From positions 101,478,659 through 101,542,658 of the forward strand of contig OU015495.1 in the NCBI GenBank assembly GCA_907164885.2: DNA of 64,000 nucleotides. Direction: 5' to 3'. Origin of the DNA: Dolomedes plantarius (Eukaryota > Arthropoda > Arachnida > Araneae > Dolomedidae). Positions within the stretch are counted from its first letter, which is position 1; each line of letters opens with the position of its first letter. Positions 12,251 to 22,244 of the stretch are shown one piece after another. The notes beneath the pieces were generated by a model that ran no database searches, was not told where the DNA came from, and saw only the letters and a program-made list of their open reading frames with translations. Made by a program: the position numbers and the translations under genes.

Positions 12251-12450
12251 GCTTTAATGGTTGATAGCGGTGGTACGAAATCCACCGACGATGCAAATGT
12301 GAGTGGAATACCTGCCATCGTTCGAAATGCCTAGTTTGGATTTAGAAGCAAGATCGGTGAGTGCCAAGAAATATTTTGTTTCCTGTTTGTTTCAGTGGCA
12401 AAAGTGAAAATGCTTTTATTGTTCATGTTTTTGAGTAAATAGATGAAATG
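12251..12450 (+). other. Start of the internal region, primer-binding site expected
   Basis: The primer-binding site should lie right after the LTR. A TGG followed by a hairpin-forming GGTGG...CCACC segment at 12258-12287 could be a tRNA 3'-end complement that includes the T-arm, but the fit is imperfect and I do not name a tRNA. Confidence 0.35.
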
Positions 12451-12757
12451 TTGGGCATCATTGCCGTTGAATTTATTGCATCATTGCAAAAATTGAATGT
12501 TCAAACATCATTGCTTATTTGAAACCTTTGTGTATATTCTTGGCATCATTGCCATAATATATTAATGTGAACATCATTGTTCTGTTGAAAAGAAATATAT
12601 ATTAAATGTATTTTTCCTTGGGCATCATTGCCATTGAATTAATTGCATCATTGCAAGAATTTAATGTTAAAGCATCATTGCTTATTTGAAACTTTTATGT
12701 ATATTCTTGGCATCATTACCATGCTGTATTAATGTGAACATCATTGTTCGATTGAAA

Positions 12758-12793
<36 letters not shown>

Positions 12794-13165
12794 TTGTTTT
12801 GTTTTATTGGGTATCAATGCTATTGAGTTATTGAATCATTGCAAAAATTAAGAAACAAAGTCAATTGCAAAAATTAAGAAACATCACAAAGCTAATTTTG
12901 TATGATTTTTTTAAAGTGTCGTGGGGCATCAATGCCAACTATTATTATTTCTTGTGTATATATATATTTTTGCTTTATGAAGTGTATAGTTTTTTAAATC
13001 TAAGAACTGTCTTAAACGGAATTAATTAGTCTTAATTGTACGTATATCATGCTAACAGGTGGAGCATCATTGCTCAAATAGAAATATTTTAGATATTTTA
13101 AATAAGTGCATTTAATTGTGTTGAATATTTTGAAATAATATAAATAGTAGAGCATCAACGCTTCA
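12451..13165 (+). repeat. Array of ~15 small hairpins in the retrotransposon leader
   Basis: About fifteen copies of the pattern N-N-x-C-A-[TCAT or TCAA]-T-G-x'-N'-N', at about 12454, 12476, 12503, 12541, 12569, 12621, 12643, 12670, 12708, 12736, 12810, 12831, 12925, 13062 and 13149. The four-base loop is TCAT in twelve and TCAA in three. Stems differ but stay paired: GGCA/TGCC, TTGCA/TGCAA, AAGCA/TGCTT, TGGCA/TGCCA, GAACA/TGTTC, GAGCA/TGCTC. The first five and second five copies lie in a tandem repeat of 167-bp period (about 12451-12617 and 12618-12765). A (TA)n run of about 26 bp follows at 12765-12790. The region is noncoding and precedes gag. Confidence 0.85.
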
Positions 13166-13627
13166 AAAATTTTGAAAAAAAACAATTTATAGACCAGTTT
13201 GTTTTTGTGCACGATCGTTAAATATTCAGGTGAAAAAAATTGTAATGATATAGGATTGAAATATTTATGAAGTATTTTAAATGTCATATATAATTATTTT
13301 GAAACTGGTATTGAGTGTTGCATGTGCAACATATATATTATGTTACGCATGAAAAATTGATTTCAAGGAAATCCAAAGTAATCATTTTAGTTACGTTTCT
13401 GAAACAGAAGCAAAGTAAGTTACTTGAATTGAGATTTTATATCGTTTTAATAAAAAAAACAAAGCTTTACTTAATTATTTTAAGTTTAAGTAAATATATT
13501 TACTGTTGTTCTACTTGGGATACTGACGAAAGTTATAGTTAGCCATTTTTTATTTGAACCAGTAAATTCGATTTCTGTTTGAATAGTCCTAAATTTTTTG
13601 AGTGTACGAAACTATTTGCCTACAAAT
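13166..13627 (+). other. 3' part of the retrotransposon leader
   Basis: AT-rich, with no further hairpin copies recognised and no supported coding frame before the gag ATG at 13628. Confidence 0.6.
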
Positions 13628-14670
13628 ATGGCTTTTCTTGGTCGAGGAAAGAAAGAAGATCTAAGCATTTTAGTTGAAGAATTAGGTTTAGAAGTAAGGG
13701 CTAAATTTAAAATAGCCGACATCAAGAACCTGATTATAGAAAGCAAAAATTATGAAGAAGATTTTGTCATGGAACAACTTACTGTAATCATAGACAGCAG
13801 GAAAGAACGAGAAGAAGAGCAGAAAAGGAGAAAAGAGCAAGAATTTGAGGAGAAGAAAAGGAGAGAAGAAAGAGAATTTGAGGAGCAGAAAGGAGAAAAG
13901 AACATGAATTTGAATTGGAAAAATTAAGACTTGGAACTGTTGCAAGACCAGTTAGTAGTGAATCAACCCGTTCGAAAGTTGACCTCCGGCAATTGATTCA
14001 AAGGTTTGATGAAAAAGAAAGCGATATAAGCTTGTATCTCCAACTTTTTGAGAGACAAGCTGAATGGGCACATATTGAGAGTGTGGATTGGGTGTCCCAT
14101 CTTCTAGGATTGCTTCCCTATGATGTAACAGAGTTGATAGATCATGAACCTGCAGAAGACGCTAAAAAGTACGAGCATGTCAAGAATTTACTCCTGAAGA
14201 GGTTCAAACTTAGTCCTGAAAAATTTCGCCAGAAATTTGTTAAGCATCAGAGAGGTGCAGAGTCAACATGGGGAGACTATGTGTATAAACTGGAAAATTA
14301 TTGCAGAGAGTGGGTGACGGGTTTAGGAATATCAACTTTTGAACAGTTACTTAAATTAATGATAACTGATCAATTAAAACGCCGTGTTCCCGTCGAAATT
14401 CGTGATCACTTTATTGACGAATGGATCGAAATGATTTCTCCGAGTGATTTGGCATCAAAATTGATGCTTATGAAAATTTCAGAGGGAATGTTAGAAAGAA
14501 AAATAATCTTAACAAAACTGACGAAAAATTTGCTCCCAGGTCCAAACAGAAATTTGTTTCTGACTCTAGAGACAAGTTAGAAAATAACACCCGGGCTAGA
14601 GCTGGAAGCCTACAGAGGATAGAGCAACCCAGATGGCCAAAAAGATATGAAAATTTTGAAAATAGATGAC
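13628..14670 (+). pseudogene. gag: gag of the LTR element (SCAN-like capsid), frameshifted
   Basis: Gag would assemble the particle that packages element RNA. I place the start at the ATG at 13628 (MAFLGRGKKEDL); nothing upstream in frame has a better start. An N-terminal helical segment is followed by a long Glu/Arg/Lys-rich coiled coil (about residues 60-100). The frame then shifts near 13883, at an A-run, into a capsid-like region with FRQKFVKHQRG and WVTGLGISTFEQLLKLMI, which resembles the SCAN/retroviral capsid C-terminal fold. A second slip near 14500, again in an A-run, and a TGA at 14666-14668 precede the zinc knuckle. Both shifts sit in A-runs and each fits a lost base, so decay is likelier than programmed frameshifting. 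Family knowledge: the vertebrate SCAN domain is thought to derive from Gmr1-like Gag. Confidence 0.8.
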
Positions 14671-15761
14671 GCCCATTATGTTATGAATGTGGCTCTTATC
14701 AGCACATCAGACCTCAGTGCCCTAAACTGAAGAAAATCCCGGAATCAGCTGCAAGCGTAAATCGAATCGGAGGAGGAGAAGCCGAGTTTTTGCTACCCTG
14801 TACCACGATGCGGCAAGTAAATGGATTTGACATGCCTGTTTTACGGGACTCTGTAGCAAGTATAGACATTGTATGCAAAAAATACATCACTCCAAATATG
14901 TTTACTGGAGAAAATGTATGGGTACAACAACCTTTAGATCTTGCTCCCATCTGTTTACCCTTAGCTGAAGTGAAACTGGTTGGTGACTTTGGAACTGTTA
15001 TCACGAAAGCAGCAGTAATCAGGGATGAATTAGATCAAGGCAGATCTTTGTTAGGGAACAGAACTGCTTCTTTGCTAAATGACATGAAGGAGCGAAACGT
15101 TCTTCGATGCCAGTTGATTGCAATGCATAAAAGAAGGAAAAAACAGCTTCAAAGACAGCTTGAAGAAAAAGAAGAAAGAATCACTGAATTAGAAAGTGCA
15201 ACAGTCCATCAGGAAGATAGTGAGTTGGACAAGAATCAGTCATTTCTTCCGTGTATAAAAGAGGATGACCCCTCCCTCTCACTTTTGAAAGTAAATAAGG
15301 AGACTTTTGCTATTGCGCAGAAGCAATGTAAGGATTTGCAGCCATTGTTTGAAAAGGCAGGTGAAACCTCATCTGCAGATACGTCCAAAGAAATTTATAC
15401 CGTGAAATGTAACTTGCTGTTGAAAAGAAAATTAGATAAAACCGGAAAAGAAAGGCTGTTACTAATTATTCCTGTAGAATATCGAGAGCGTTTAAAAGCT
15501 CTATACCACGAAGGTACTTCAGCACATCTCGGCGTGACAAAGACCAAGGATATTTTGGCAAGACATTTTTTCTGGCCAAAGTGTTTCCAAGAGGTGGAAG
15601 ATTATGTATGCAGTTGTGATGCTTGTCATAGAGCAGGAAAACCAAATGACAAAAAGAAAGCTCCAATGAAAATTGTTCATGTTATTCAAGGAGTTTTTTC
15701 TGTAAATGTAGATGCGTGTGGACCATTACCTGTTACACCTACTGAGAAGAAATATATATAA
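14671..15761 (+). pseudogene. pol: Zinc knuckle, protease and integrase N-terminal part of Gag-Pol
   Basis: One frame runs from just after the TGA at 14666 to the TAA at 15759-15761. First comes a CCHC zinc knuckle, CYECGSYQHIRPQC, at 14679-14720. Next is an aspartic protease region where the active-site triad reads Asp-Ser-Val (14847-14855) instead of Asp-Thr/Ser-Gly, so the conserved glycine is lost. A Lys/Glu-rich linker follows, then the HHCC zinc-binding domain of integrase (His residues around 15508 and 15526, Cys residues around 15629-15640) and the start of the integrase core, with the first catalytic Asp codon at 15711-15713 (VDACGPLP). The frame breaks at an ATATAT run near 15755, consistent with a 2-bp insertion. 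This half would process the polyprotein and integrate the cDNA; it is inactive here. Confidence 0.88.
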
Positions 15762-18058
15762 TCACTGCAATGTGTTTATCATCGAAATATCCAGATGCGG
15801 TCGCTGTCACGGATATTAGTTCAGTATCTGTTGTAGATGCTTTACTGCAAATTTTCAGCAGAAGGGCATTTCCAAAGGAAATTCAATGTCACCAAGGAAC
15901 ATCCTTCATGAGTGCTCTTACAACGGAATTTTTGACACGATTTGGAATCAAGATTGCTCATAGCTCTGTTTATCATCCTCAGAGTAATCCCATAGAACGT
16001 TTCCATCGTACGATAAAGCGTATTTTACAAGTTCTTTGCTTAGAAGCCGCACCAGATTGGGAACAACATATCAACTCAGCTCTCTTTGCACTACGAACTG
16101 TAACTCATGAAAGCACGGGATTTACACCAGCGGAGTTAGTTCATGGCAAGAATTTGAGAACTCTCCTGACATTATTGTATGAGAGTTGGTTGCATCCGCC
16201 TGAAGTTGAGAATACAGTTGTCGAATACGTTTTTGAATTGCTAAATAGACTTAAGAGATGTCAAGAGCTTGCAGTTGAAAATATGGAAGAGGTTCAAAGT
16301 AAACGGAAGACGTGGTATGATAAGAACGCTGTGAAAAGAGAGTTTAAAGAAGGATATTTAGTTCTCATTTTGGCTACAAATAAAACAAATAAGCTGGCAG
16401 TCCAGTGGACCGGACCAGGAATAATTCAGAGTAAGATTTCGGATACTAACTACATCGGCAGCACTCCGAATAAGAAAGAAACGTCACAAATTTATCATGT
16501 AAACCTTTTGAAACCCTACTATTCGAGACCAGAATTGATTCATTTTCTAGATTGCAGCGAAGCTATTGAACAACCAGAGCTTTACATTGATTTTCCAGGC
16601 ATGGAGTCCAATCCTAATATTTTTAATTTTACTGAAATTGTCCAAGAGAGTCAGTTGGAGAAAAGATTGGAATCCTGTCAAATTCAGCAGTTGCAGGATC
16701 TTTTATTGAAATATTCAAAAGCCTTTTCAAATAAGCCTGGTATGACACATCTGGTTGAACATGACATAGAATTAATAGACGATAAATCGGTAAGAGCAAA
16801 ACCATATCGAATGTCTCCCAGACAGACTGAAATTTTGAGATTCGAAATAGAAAAGATGTTGCAATATAAAGTCATTGAGGTTGGAGTATCTGATTGCACA
16901 TCTCCAATGATCCTTGTAGAGGTTCCAGGCAGAGATCCAAGACCATGCATTGACTATCGCAGGCTAAATGGAGTTACAAAGACAGAATATTTTCCTCTCC
17001 CAAACATCGAAGAAAGAGTAGAACTTGTTTCTTCAGCGAAATTCATTACTGTCCTAGACCTTGCCAAGGGGTACTGGCAGATACCTCTCAGTCAAAGATC
17101 CCAAAAATTGGCGGCATTTGTTACCAGTTTTGGAAGTTATCGTCCTTTACGAATGCCTTTCGGGCTAAAGAATGCCCCGTACTTCTTTAGCAAAATGATG
17201 GCTTAATTATTGCAAGGGTGTGAAGAATTCGCCGTGCCATATTTAGATGATATAGCAATTTTTTCTAGTCATTGGGAAGATCACGTTAAACATTTAGATA
17301 AAGTCCTAAACAGAATTTCAAAATCTAACCTAACAATTAAACCTTCAAATTGTATGTTTGCACAAGAATATGTCAAATATTTGGGACACTATATTGGACA
17401 GAACCAAAGAAGACCTGCCGAGTTAAAAGTCCAGGCTATCATACAGTTCCCTGCTCAATCTACTAAAACTGAAATACGAGCTTTCCTTGGGTTAGCCGGC
17501 TATTATCGTCGATATATTCCCATGTTTTCGGTAATTGCTGCACCTTTAACTGAAGCTTTGAAGGGAAAAAATAAAAGAGGGTGTATAAATTGGTCACCAG
17601 AGTGTGAGTCTGCTTTTCACGAATTAAAAAGGATTCTTAGTTGTCAACCAGTCTTATATGCACCTGATTTTAGTCGAGAATTTTTACTTCAAACCGATGC
17701 TTCCAATTTAGGAATGGGAATCGTTCTTTCTCAGGTGGACGACCAAGGAGAAGAACATCGAGTACTGTTTCTCAGTAAGAAATTCTCTGAAACGGAAAGA
17801 CGTTATTCTACCACTGAGAAGGAATGTGCCGCTATCATTTGGGATGTAAAGAAACTGCATTGTTATCTTGATGGACAAAAATTCAAAATACAAACCGACC
17901 ACAATCCATTAGTGTGGCTCAGCGCAAATTCCAGCTCAAACCCCAGATTAATGCGTTGGGCATTAGGACTTCAACCATACAATTATGAAGTAGTGCATCG
18001 TCGAGGAACTTTACACAAAAATGCTGATAGGCTTAGCAGTGTTCCATGGCCAGATTAA
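15762..18058 (+). pseudogene. pol: Integrase core, GPY/F, reverse transcriptase and RNase H
   Basis: After the frameshift the integrase core continues. The second catalytic site reads CHQGTSF, with His at 15900-15902 where DQGT-type motifs have Asp. The Glu of the third site is present in NPIERFHRT (15995-15997). A GPY/F module (WTGPGII...YHVNLLKPY) ends integrase near 16530. RT follows: CIDYRRLN, VLDLAKGYW with its catalytic Asp at 17057-17059, then a TAA stop at 17204-17206 in otherwise continuous frame, and YLDD at 17240-17251. RNase H is recognisable by QTDAS, EKECAA and TDHNPL and ends at 18058. The single stop looks like a point mutation in a Glu-like codon. Integrase clearly precedes RT. 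Confidence 0.9.
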
Positions 18059-18414
18059 ACGAAATAAATTCCTTTCTCACTGTTTAATTTTGTTTATTTT
18101 ATGAAGTAAATTTTTGTAAAGACTGTTCGTTTAATATTTTGCTTGTTTTATTTGCCTAAGAAAATAAATAATAGAAGAGGAAGGTTTATGTTGTAAACAA
18201 TATTAAACTATTGTACTAATTCCATAATGATTTCTTCCTGTTATTGGTATATATTGAATTTTGTGTTATATATGATTTGTATTACTTATAGCATTTAAGG
18301 TATTTTAAGTTTATGTATTGCCACTGTAATTTTCAGCCTTGGCACTGCACTGTTTTCTTTCGCTGTGTTTTTTTCCCTACCTTTTCTCACAGAACAACCT
18401 GCTCGAAAATCCTC
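18059..18414 (+). other. 3' untranslated region of the LTR element
   Basis: No coding potential between the RNase H stop and the polypurine tract; no env-like frame is present. Confidence 0.7.
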
Positions 18415-18428
18415 GGGGAGGGGAGGAG
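18415..18428 (+). other. Polypurine tract
   Basis: GGGGAGGGGAGGAG directly abuts the 3' LTR, the expected position for the plus-strand primer of reverse transcription. Confidence 0.85.
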
Positions 18429-18744
18429 TGGTATCGTACTAACCCCCTGCCCCCCTCCGAAATGTATTTGTGGGAGTCAAGTCCTCAGCTGTTTCTAAGC
18501 GCATGCGTCAAGAAGAAAAGAATTTTGGTGGAGAGATGATTTTGCGGGGAGAAGGACTTTACCCTCCTGCGAGGGGGACGCTTGAGCGAGAAGTTAGTGT
18601 GTGATGATGTTTATCTGTTCCTGTATATAATTCTCTTCTTGTATATGGTGTGTGTGTGTTCTGTGCCGTAAATAGAATTAAAAAAACGCTACCTGATGTC
18701 TTTCCTAATGTGAAAGTTTGATTTATTGGCCACGTTACGGTACA
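18429..18744 (+). repeat. 3' LTR
   Basis: Aligns with the 5' LTR throughout and ends TTACGGTACA. The TATATAA box is kept at 18624-18630; the AATAAA signal has become AATAGA. A (GT)n indel separates it from the 5' copy. Confidence 0.9.
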
Positions 18745-18984
18745 GCGGGTTACACAACGCTATAAAAATAAATACAAGAACAAACAAACAAGCGAACTAG
18801 AACTAAAACGTCCATGAACCCAAAAGTTTCCTAGCTGTCCAATATCTCTCCCACACTGGAGCTGGGAGGTAGATGGGGGCAACTGAATATATGGGTAAAG
18901 TCCTTGTCCACTCGTCTATTGCAGAATAAAATGATTCTGAAACGATGTTTATACATGGCAGATATGTTTCAGTGGACAATCATG

Positions 18985-19257
18985 GCCCGTCACTAGTCGA
19001 AACAAAGCAACCACTTAATCCCTCTTACAATTCTGGAACTTCTGAGTAATTTTGTTCCATTACATCTTATTTGAACTCCTCGACAGCAGTTCTTGTGAGA
19101 GGGAGTCCCTAAAAGTCTCCCGTATAAGCAACTTTTGAGAGTTGTAAGAGACCTCATTATTGGATGTTTGAAGCACGGATACACCAATTTTAGCCAGGGA
19201 GTCGGCCAGCTCGTTGTCCCGGATGCCGCAGTGACCTTGTATCCACTGCAGGACAAC
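18985..19257 (-). pseudogene. RNase H C-terminal half of the non-LTR element
   Basis: The minus strand encodes VVLQWIQGHCGIRDNELADSLAKIG, described here by its core QGHCGIRDNELAD, the typical last part of the LINE RNase H domain with the final catalytic His/Asp region. Below it comes a segment ending in VALFRLVTGHDC, the usual C-terminal motif of these polyproteins. The first part of RNase H (about 80 residues, with the first catalytic residues) is missing at the Tc1 junction, so insertion was accompanied or followed by deletion. Confidence 0.75.
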
Positions 19258-19900
19258 ACTATCTGGCCAAACGTATCCGGACACCCAGTGGTACGTACTC
19301 GGAGAGTCCTGAGGCATATATTAATATGATGTTGGTCCTCCTTTTGCATCGATGACAGCCTGCACACGTCTGGGGAGACTTTCCACCAGTTTTTGATAGG
19401 TGTCCATAGGAATTGACTTCCAGGCGTCCATCACAGCTGAAGTGAGTGCTGGCAGTGATGATGGTCGAGTGATGGCTCGAGTGATGGCTCGAGTGATGGT
19501 CGATGATGGAAGTGATGATAGCTACGTAATTTGCTGTTCTAATTCATCCCAAAGGTGTTCAGTGGGATTTAGATAGAGGCTCTGGGAAGGCCAGTCCAGT
19601 GTTTGAACACCCATTTCGTCAAACCATGCCTGCGCAAGTCTCGATGTGTGAATGGAACAGTTATCCTGCTGGAAGAGAAATGGGCCTTCCACGAAATATT
19701 GCCATAGAGTTTGGAGAGCAGCATTGTCCAGAATGTCCACATAAATCTCAGAGTTCATGTTTCCAACCACAAAAACTAAGGAACCCAGGTCAAACTATGA
19801 AAAACATCCCCAAACCATGATGCTGCCACCACCAAACTTAACAGTCTGCACAATGCAGTCACGTAAGTCTTTATACTTTGATGCAGTCTTTATATTTTCA
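19258..19900 (-). mobile_element. Tc1-like transposon fragment nested in the LINE
   Basis: The low-coordinate end starts with a CTGGCCAAACGTATCCGGAC-type terminal sequence. The minus strand encodes the C-terminal half of a Tc1 transposase: VKFGGGSIMVWG-type block near 19850, LFQQDNCSIH with the second catalytic Asp (about 19660), SLYLNPTEHLWDELE with the final Glu (about 19550), and the terminal PRRVQAVIDAKGGPTSY-like end near 19325. Near 19440-19520 the frame slips around a small GATGATGGTCGAGT-type repeat. The N-terminal half and the other inverted repeat are absent. Confidence 0.8.
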
Positions 19901-20390
19901 TACATAAGTAAACACTGGAAGCCAGTCCTCCTTGGGGTATCGTGATTCGACTGTTTCTAAGAACAAGGATCGTAAAGCATCTTCGCTAGTATCACCCTTA
20001 ACTATCCTTTCGGCAAGGTCAATACCAGCCCAATAATCAGTTAAATCTAATGGATTACGAGGGGATGGTAAAAATTCAGCATCGAAATTTAAATTTATTG
20101 CCTTCTTTAAACCAAGCACTTTCTGCACTAGTCCATGTTGTGATTTAAGTTTCCACTTACAAAAAAAAAAAAAAAAAGAGTTTGGTCAGAGAAAAACTGT
20201 CCCAAACGGAGAAGCAATTCGAAGTGTAACTATTTTTTCCCAAAGTAGTATGGCCTTTTTCTCGATTATAGACCTAATAGGTGTGCCGTTTGTGCACACC
20301 ATCATAGCATCTAGTGGTGTAGATTTTACTGCACCAGTAATCAAACGTAACGCTTGATTCTGAAATAAATATGCTTTACGATATTTAACC
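19898..20390 (-). pseudogene. Non-LTR reverse transcriptase C-terminus and linker
   Basis: Around 20390-20200 a minus-strand frame reads QNQALRLITGAVKSTP, the conserved thumb/connection block of RNase H-bearing arthropod LINEs (such as the I, R1 and LOA groups), followed by a KKAILLWEKI-like segment. After a frame break at a long A/T homopolymer near 20160-20176, a second frame (20128-19898) contains TDYWAGIDLAERIV and YPKEDWLPVFTYV. In relatives, W-L-x-V-x-T is where the first RNase H strand starts, so the break at about 19900 cuts RNase H at its beginning. Not functional. Confidence 0.65.
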
Positions 20391-20400
20391 CTTGAATTTA

Positions 20401-22244
20401 GTTATTTTCCCATTCGAGGAGTTGTTGGCACATAAAAATTTCTGTTCAATAAAATATTGGGGCAGGATATTTATAACAGGAAGTTTATTTATTTATCCCA
20501 AATGCCAGGCTTTAAAAATTAAGTCATTAACCTTCTGGCTTCCCAGTATTTCTGAACAGTACATTTAAAACTGTTAAGTGCAGGGCACTTGTCAAAGAAC
20601 AGGAAGTAAAAAAGATTCATCGCAGTTTATGCCATCGGATGATTTAAATCATATCGCGATAATTTGAGTCACATCTCGCCAAGTGTTTGATCTAACATAT
20701 ACTAAGCAATAAAATCGAATTAATCTAGTAATTTTTGCTTAGAAATTAAAAGGCATTCCTTTTGTAAAAATAATAAGCATTGTTTTAAAACTTAATTTTC
20801 TATATAACAAAAGACAATATAACAAAGAGAATTTATGTTGTAATTTTGGAGGGGAAAATGTGGTCTTTTTACTGCAATAGTCGGTTAATCTTTCATTTAT
20901 ATTAAATGAGGAAAGTGTTAAAAAACTGGTTAATTTAGTCTTTGGATATTTAGTGCATTGAGATATATAATTTAGATATTGGCATTATTTTTGCATATAA
21001 GTCAAGCGTGGAGCAATTTTAATATTTTAACTGAACATATCATAAATCTACAGGGCATTGAAATTTCAAAAATGTGATAACATTAATATACATTTTAAAA
21101 GTCTTTTGAAAGGTTTGGAGAATAATAACAAATGAAATACAATCGATTACAGAGAATAACGTTATTTGCATACTTCTTTATCTCCAAAGCGGTACCTGTA
21201 TGCATACATAAAATTTATAACATATTAAATGATAAACACAACGTGACTTATATAGCAAAAAAAAATCCGCTATCACAAAAAGAAAAACTTTTTTGCAGAG
21301 AAGGAACATTTCAATTTCATCAGTTATTAACTCATTAGCATTGGGGAAGGAATGCAATTACTGAACAAATACAGTAAGAGAAATGCGATAATTTAGACTT
21401 AAAAGGAACTTTAATGCTTTTAGCCGTGATTATACCGTCCATTTAATTAGAATATAATTGAATTCAGTCCAAGTATATATATATGGAAAAAACGTTTTAG
21501 CTTAAATATGAGTCATTGTTTAGAGCAATTCATCTCTTTTTTAAGAGATAAAAATTACTGGAAGCTTATAAAACCAAACACTGAGTTGTAATTTAGAATT
21601 CACATCACTAATTGAATAACATAATGAAATAGATGTGCTTCCCTGAAAAAATAACTTTGAATATTTGCAAAAGATCATCTTTTGCAATAAACTCTATTTA
21701 TAAGAATAAACAATATCACAAATAAAAATTTCATCTCTGTGAAAGTAAAAAATCACACACACGTGAAAAATTTAATGTTGGGTAATTTCAAAATAAAATT
21801 TTTCACTTTCTTGAACTGGATATATGTATTGATCCTTAAGCAGAGTAATTTTGAACTTAATTCTCCACTCTAATGTAATAAATAATTCCACCCTTGAAGA
21901 AAGTTAACTCCCTATTTATATTAATTACTGGATTTTTAAGGTCTAGTGATGTGGAATTAGGAATGTCCTGTCGAAGGACATTCGGAAGAACCTGTCCCAT
22001 CATACCGAACATAAAAATGTACATATTCTACATATTTCATTTACCATTGCTACTCTATACGTTTTCTGTTTCACTCCCAAATCTGACGGACATCGTTGAA
22101 TTTCTACGATTCTTGTTCCCACCTATATCCGTGACACCCCCCTTAACTTCTAAACGGTGAGAGCTTAAGTCATAAAGTTGGTGTCTAGATATAGTAAAAA
22201 GGCTATGAGCTACTCGATGAGACAACTTATAACGCCATCTATCG
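20401..22244. other. Intergenic, AT-rich
   Basis: No supported gene or element. Small frames here have no recognisable motif. Confidence 0.5.

Larger units (their letters stand above)
11937..18744 (+). mobile_element. LTR retrotransposon, Ty3/gypsy class, Gmr1-like order
   Basis: A complete element of about 6.8 kb bounded by two LTRs of about 315 bp whose outer ends are mirror images (TGTACCGTA at the start, TTACGGTACA at the end). Internal order is a long leader, gag, zinc knuckle, protease, integrase with GPY/F module, reverse transcriptase, RNase H and a polypurine tract. Integrase ahead of RT is the copia-like order known in the Ty3/gypsy superfamily from Gmr1-like elements. By eye the LTRs differ at about 15-20 positions outside the C-tract, so the insertion is not recent. 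Flanks GACGG and GCGGG may be an eroded target duplication. Confidence 0.9.
18750..20400 (-). mobile_element. RNase H-bearing non-LTR retrotransposon remnant
   Basis: Read from high to low coordinate on the minus strand: a reverse transcriptase C-terminal/connection segment (about 20200-20390), a linker (19898-20150) reaching the start of RNase H, a Tc1 fragment, then the rest of RNase H and its C-terminal region down to about 18980, followed by untranslated DNA to about 18750. The LTR element lies immediately next to this end. Confidence 0.7.

Noticed and set aside
12357..12405. Mini-intron in the LTR leader (GGTGAGT ... TTTGTTTCAG)
   Set aside because: The donor and acceptor look good, but the intron would be under 50 bp and no coding frame is joined by it. 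Without transcripts it is not supported.
12451..13165. CRISPR-like array of short repeats
   Set aside because: Units vary in sequence, spacing is irregular, the DNA is eukaryotic and the array sits between an LTR and gag. It is a hairpin array, not a CRISPR.
13012..13542. Two short frames in the LTR leader
   Set aside because: They overlap the hairpin array and AT-rich leader and are not related to Gag or Pol.
13883..14510. Programmed frameshifting in gag
   Set aside because: Both slips lie in A-runs, each fits loss of a base, and other dead lesions accompany them, so decay is the simpler reading.
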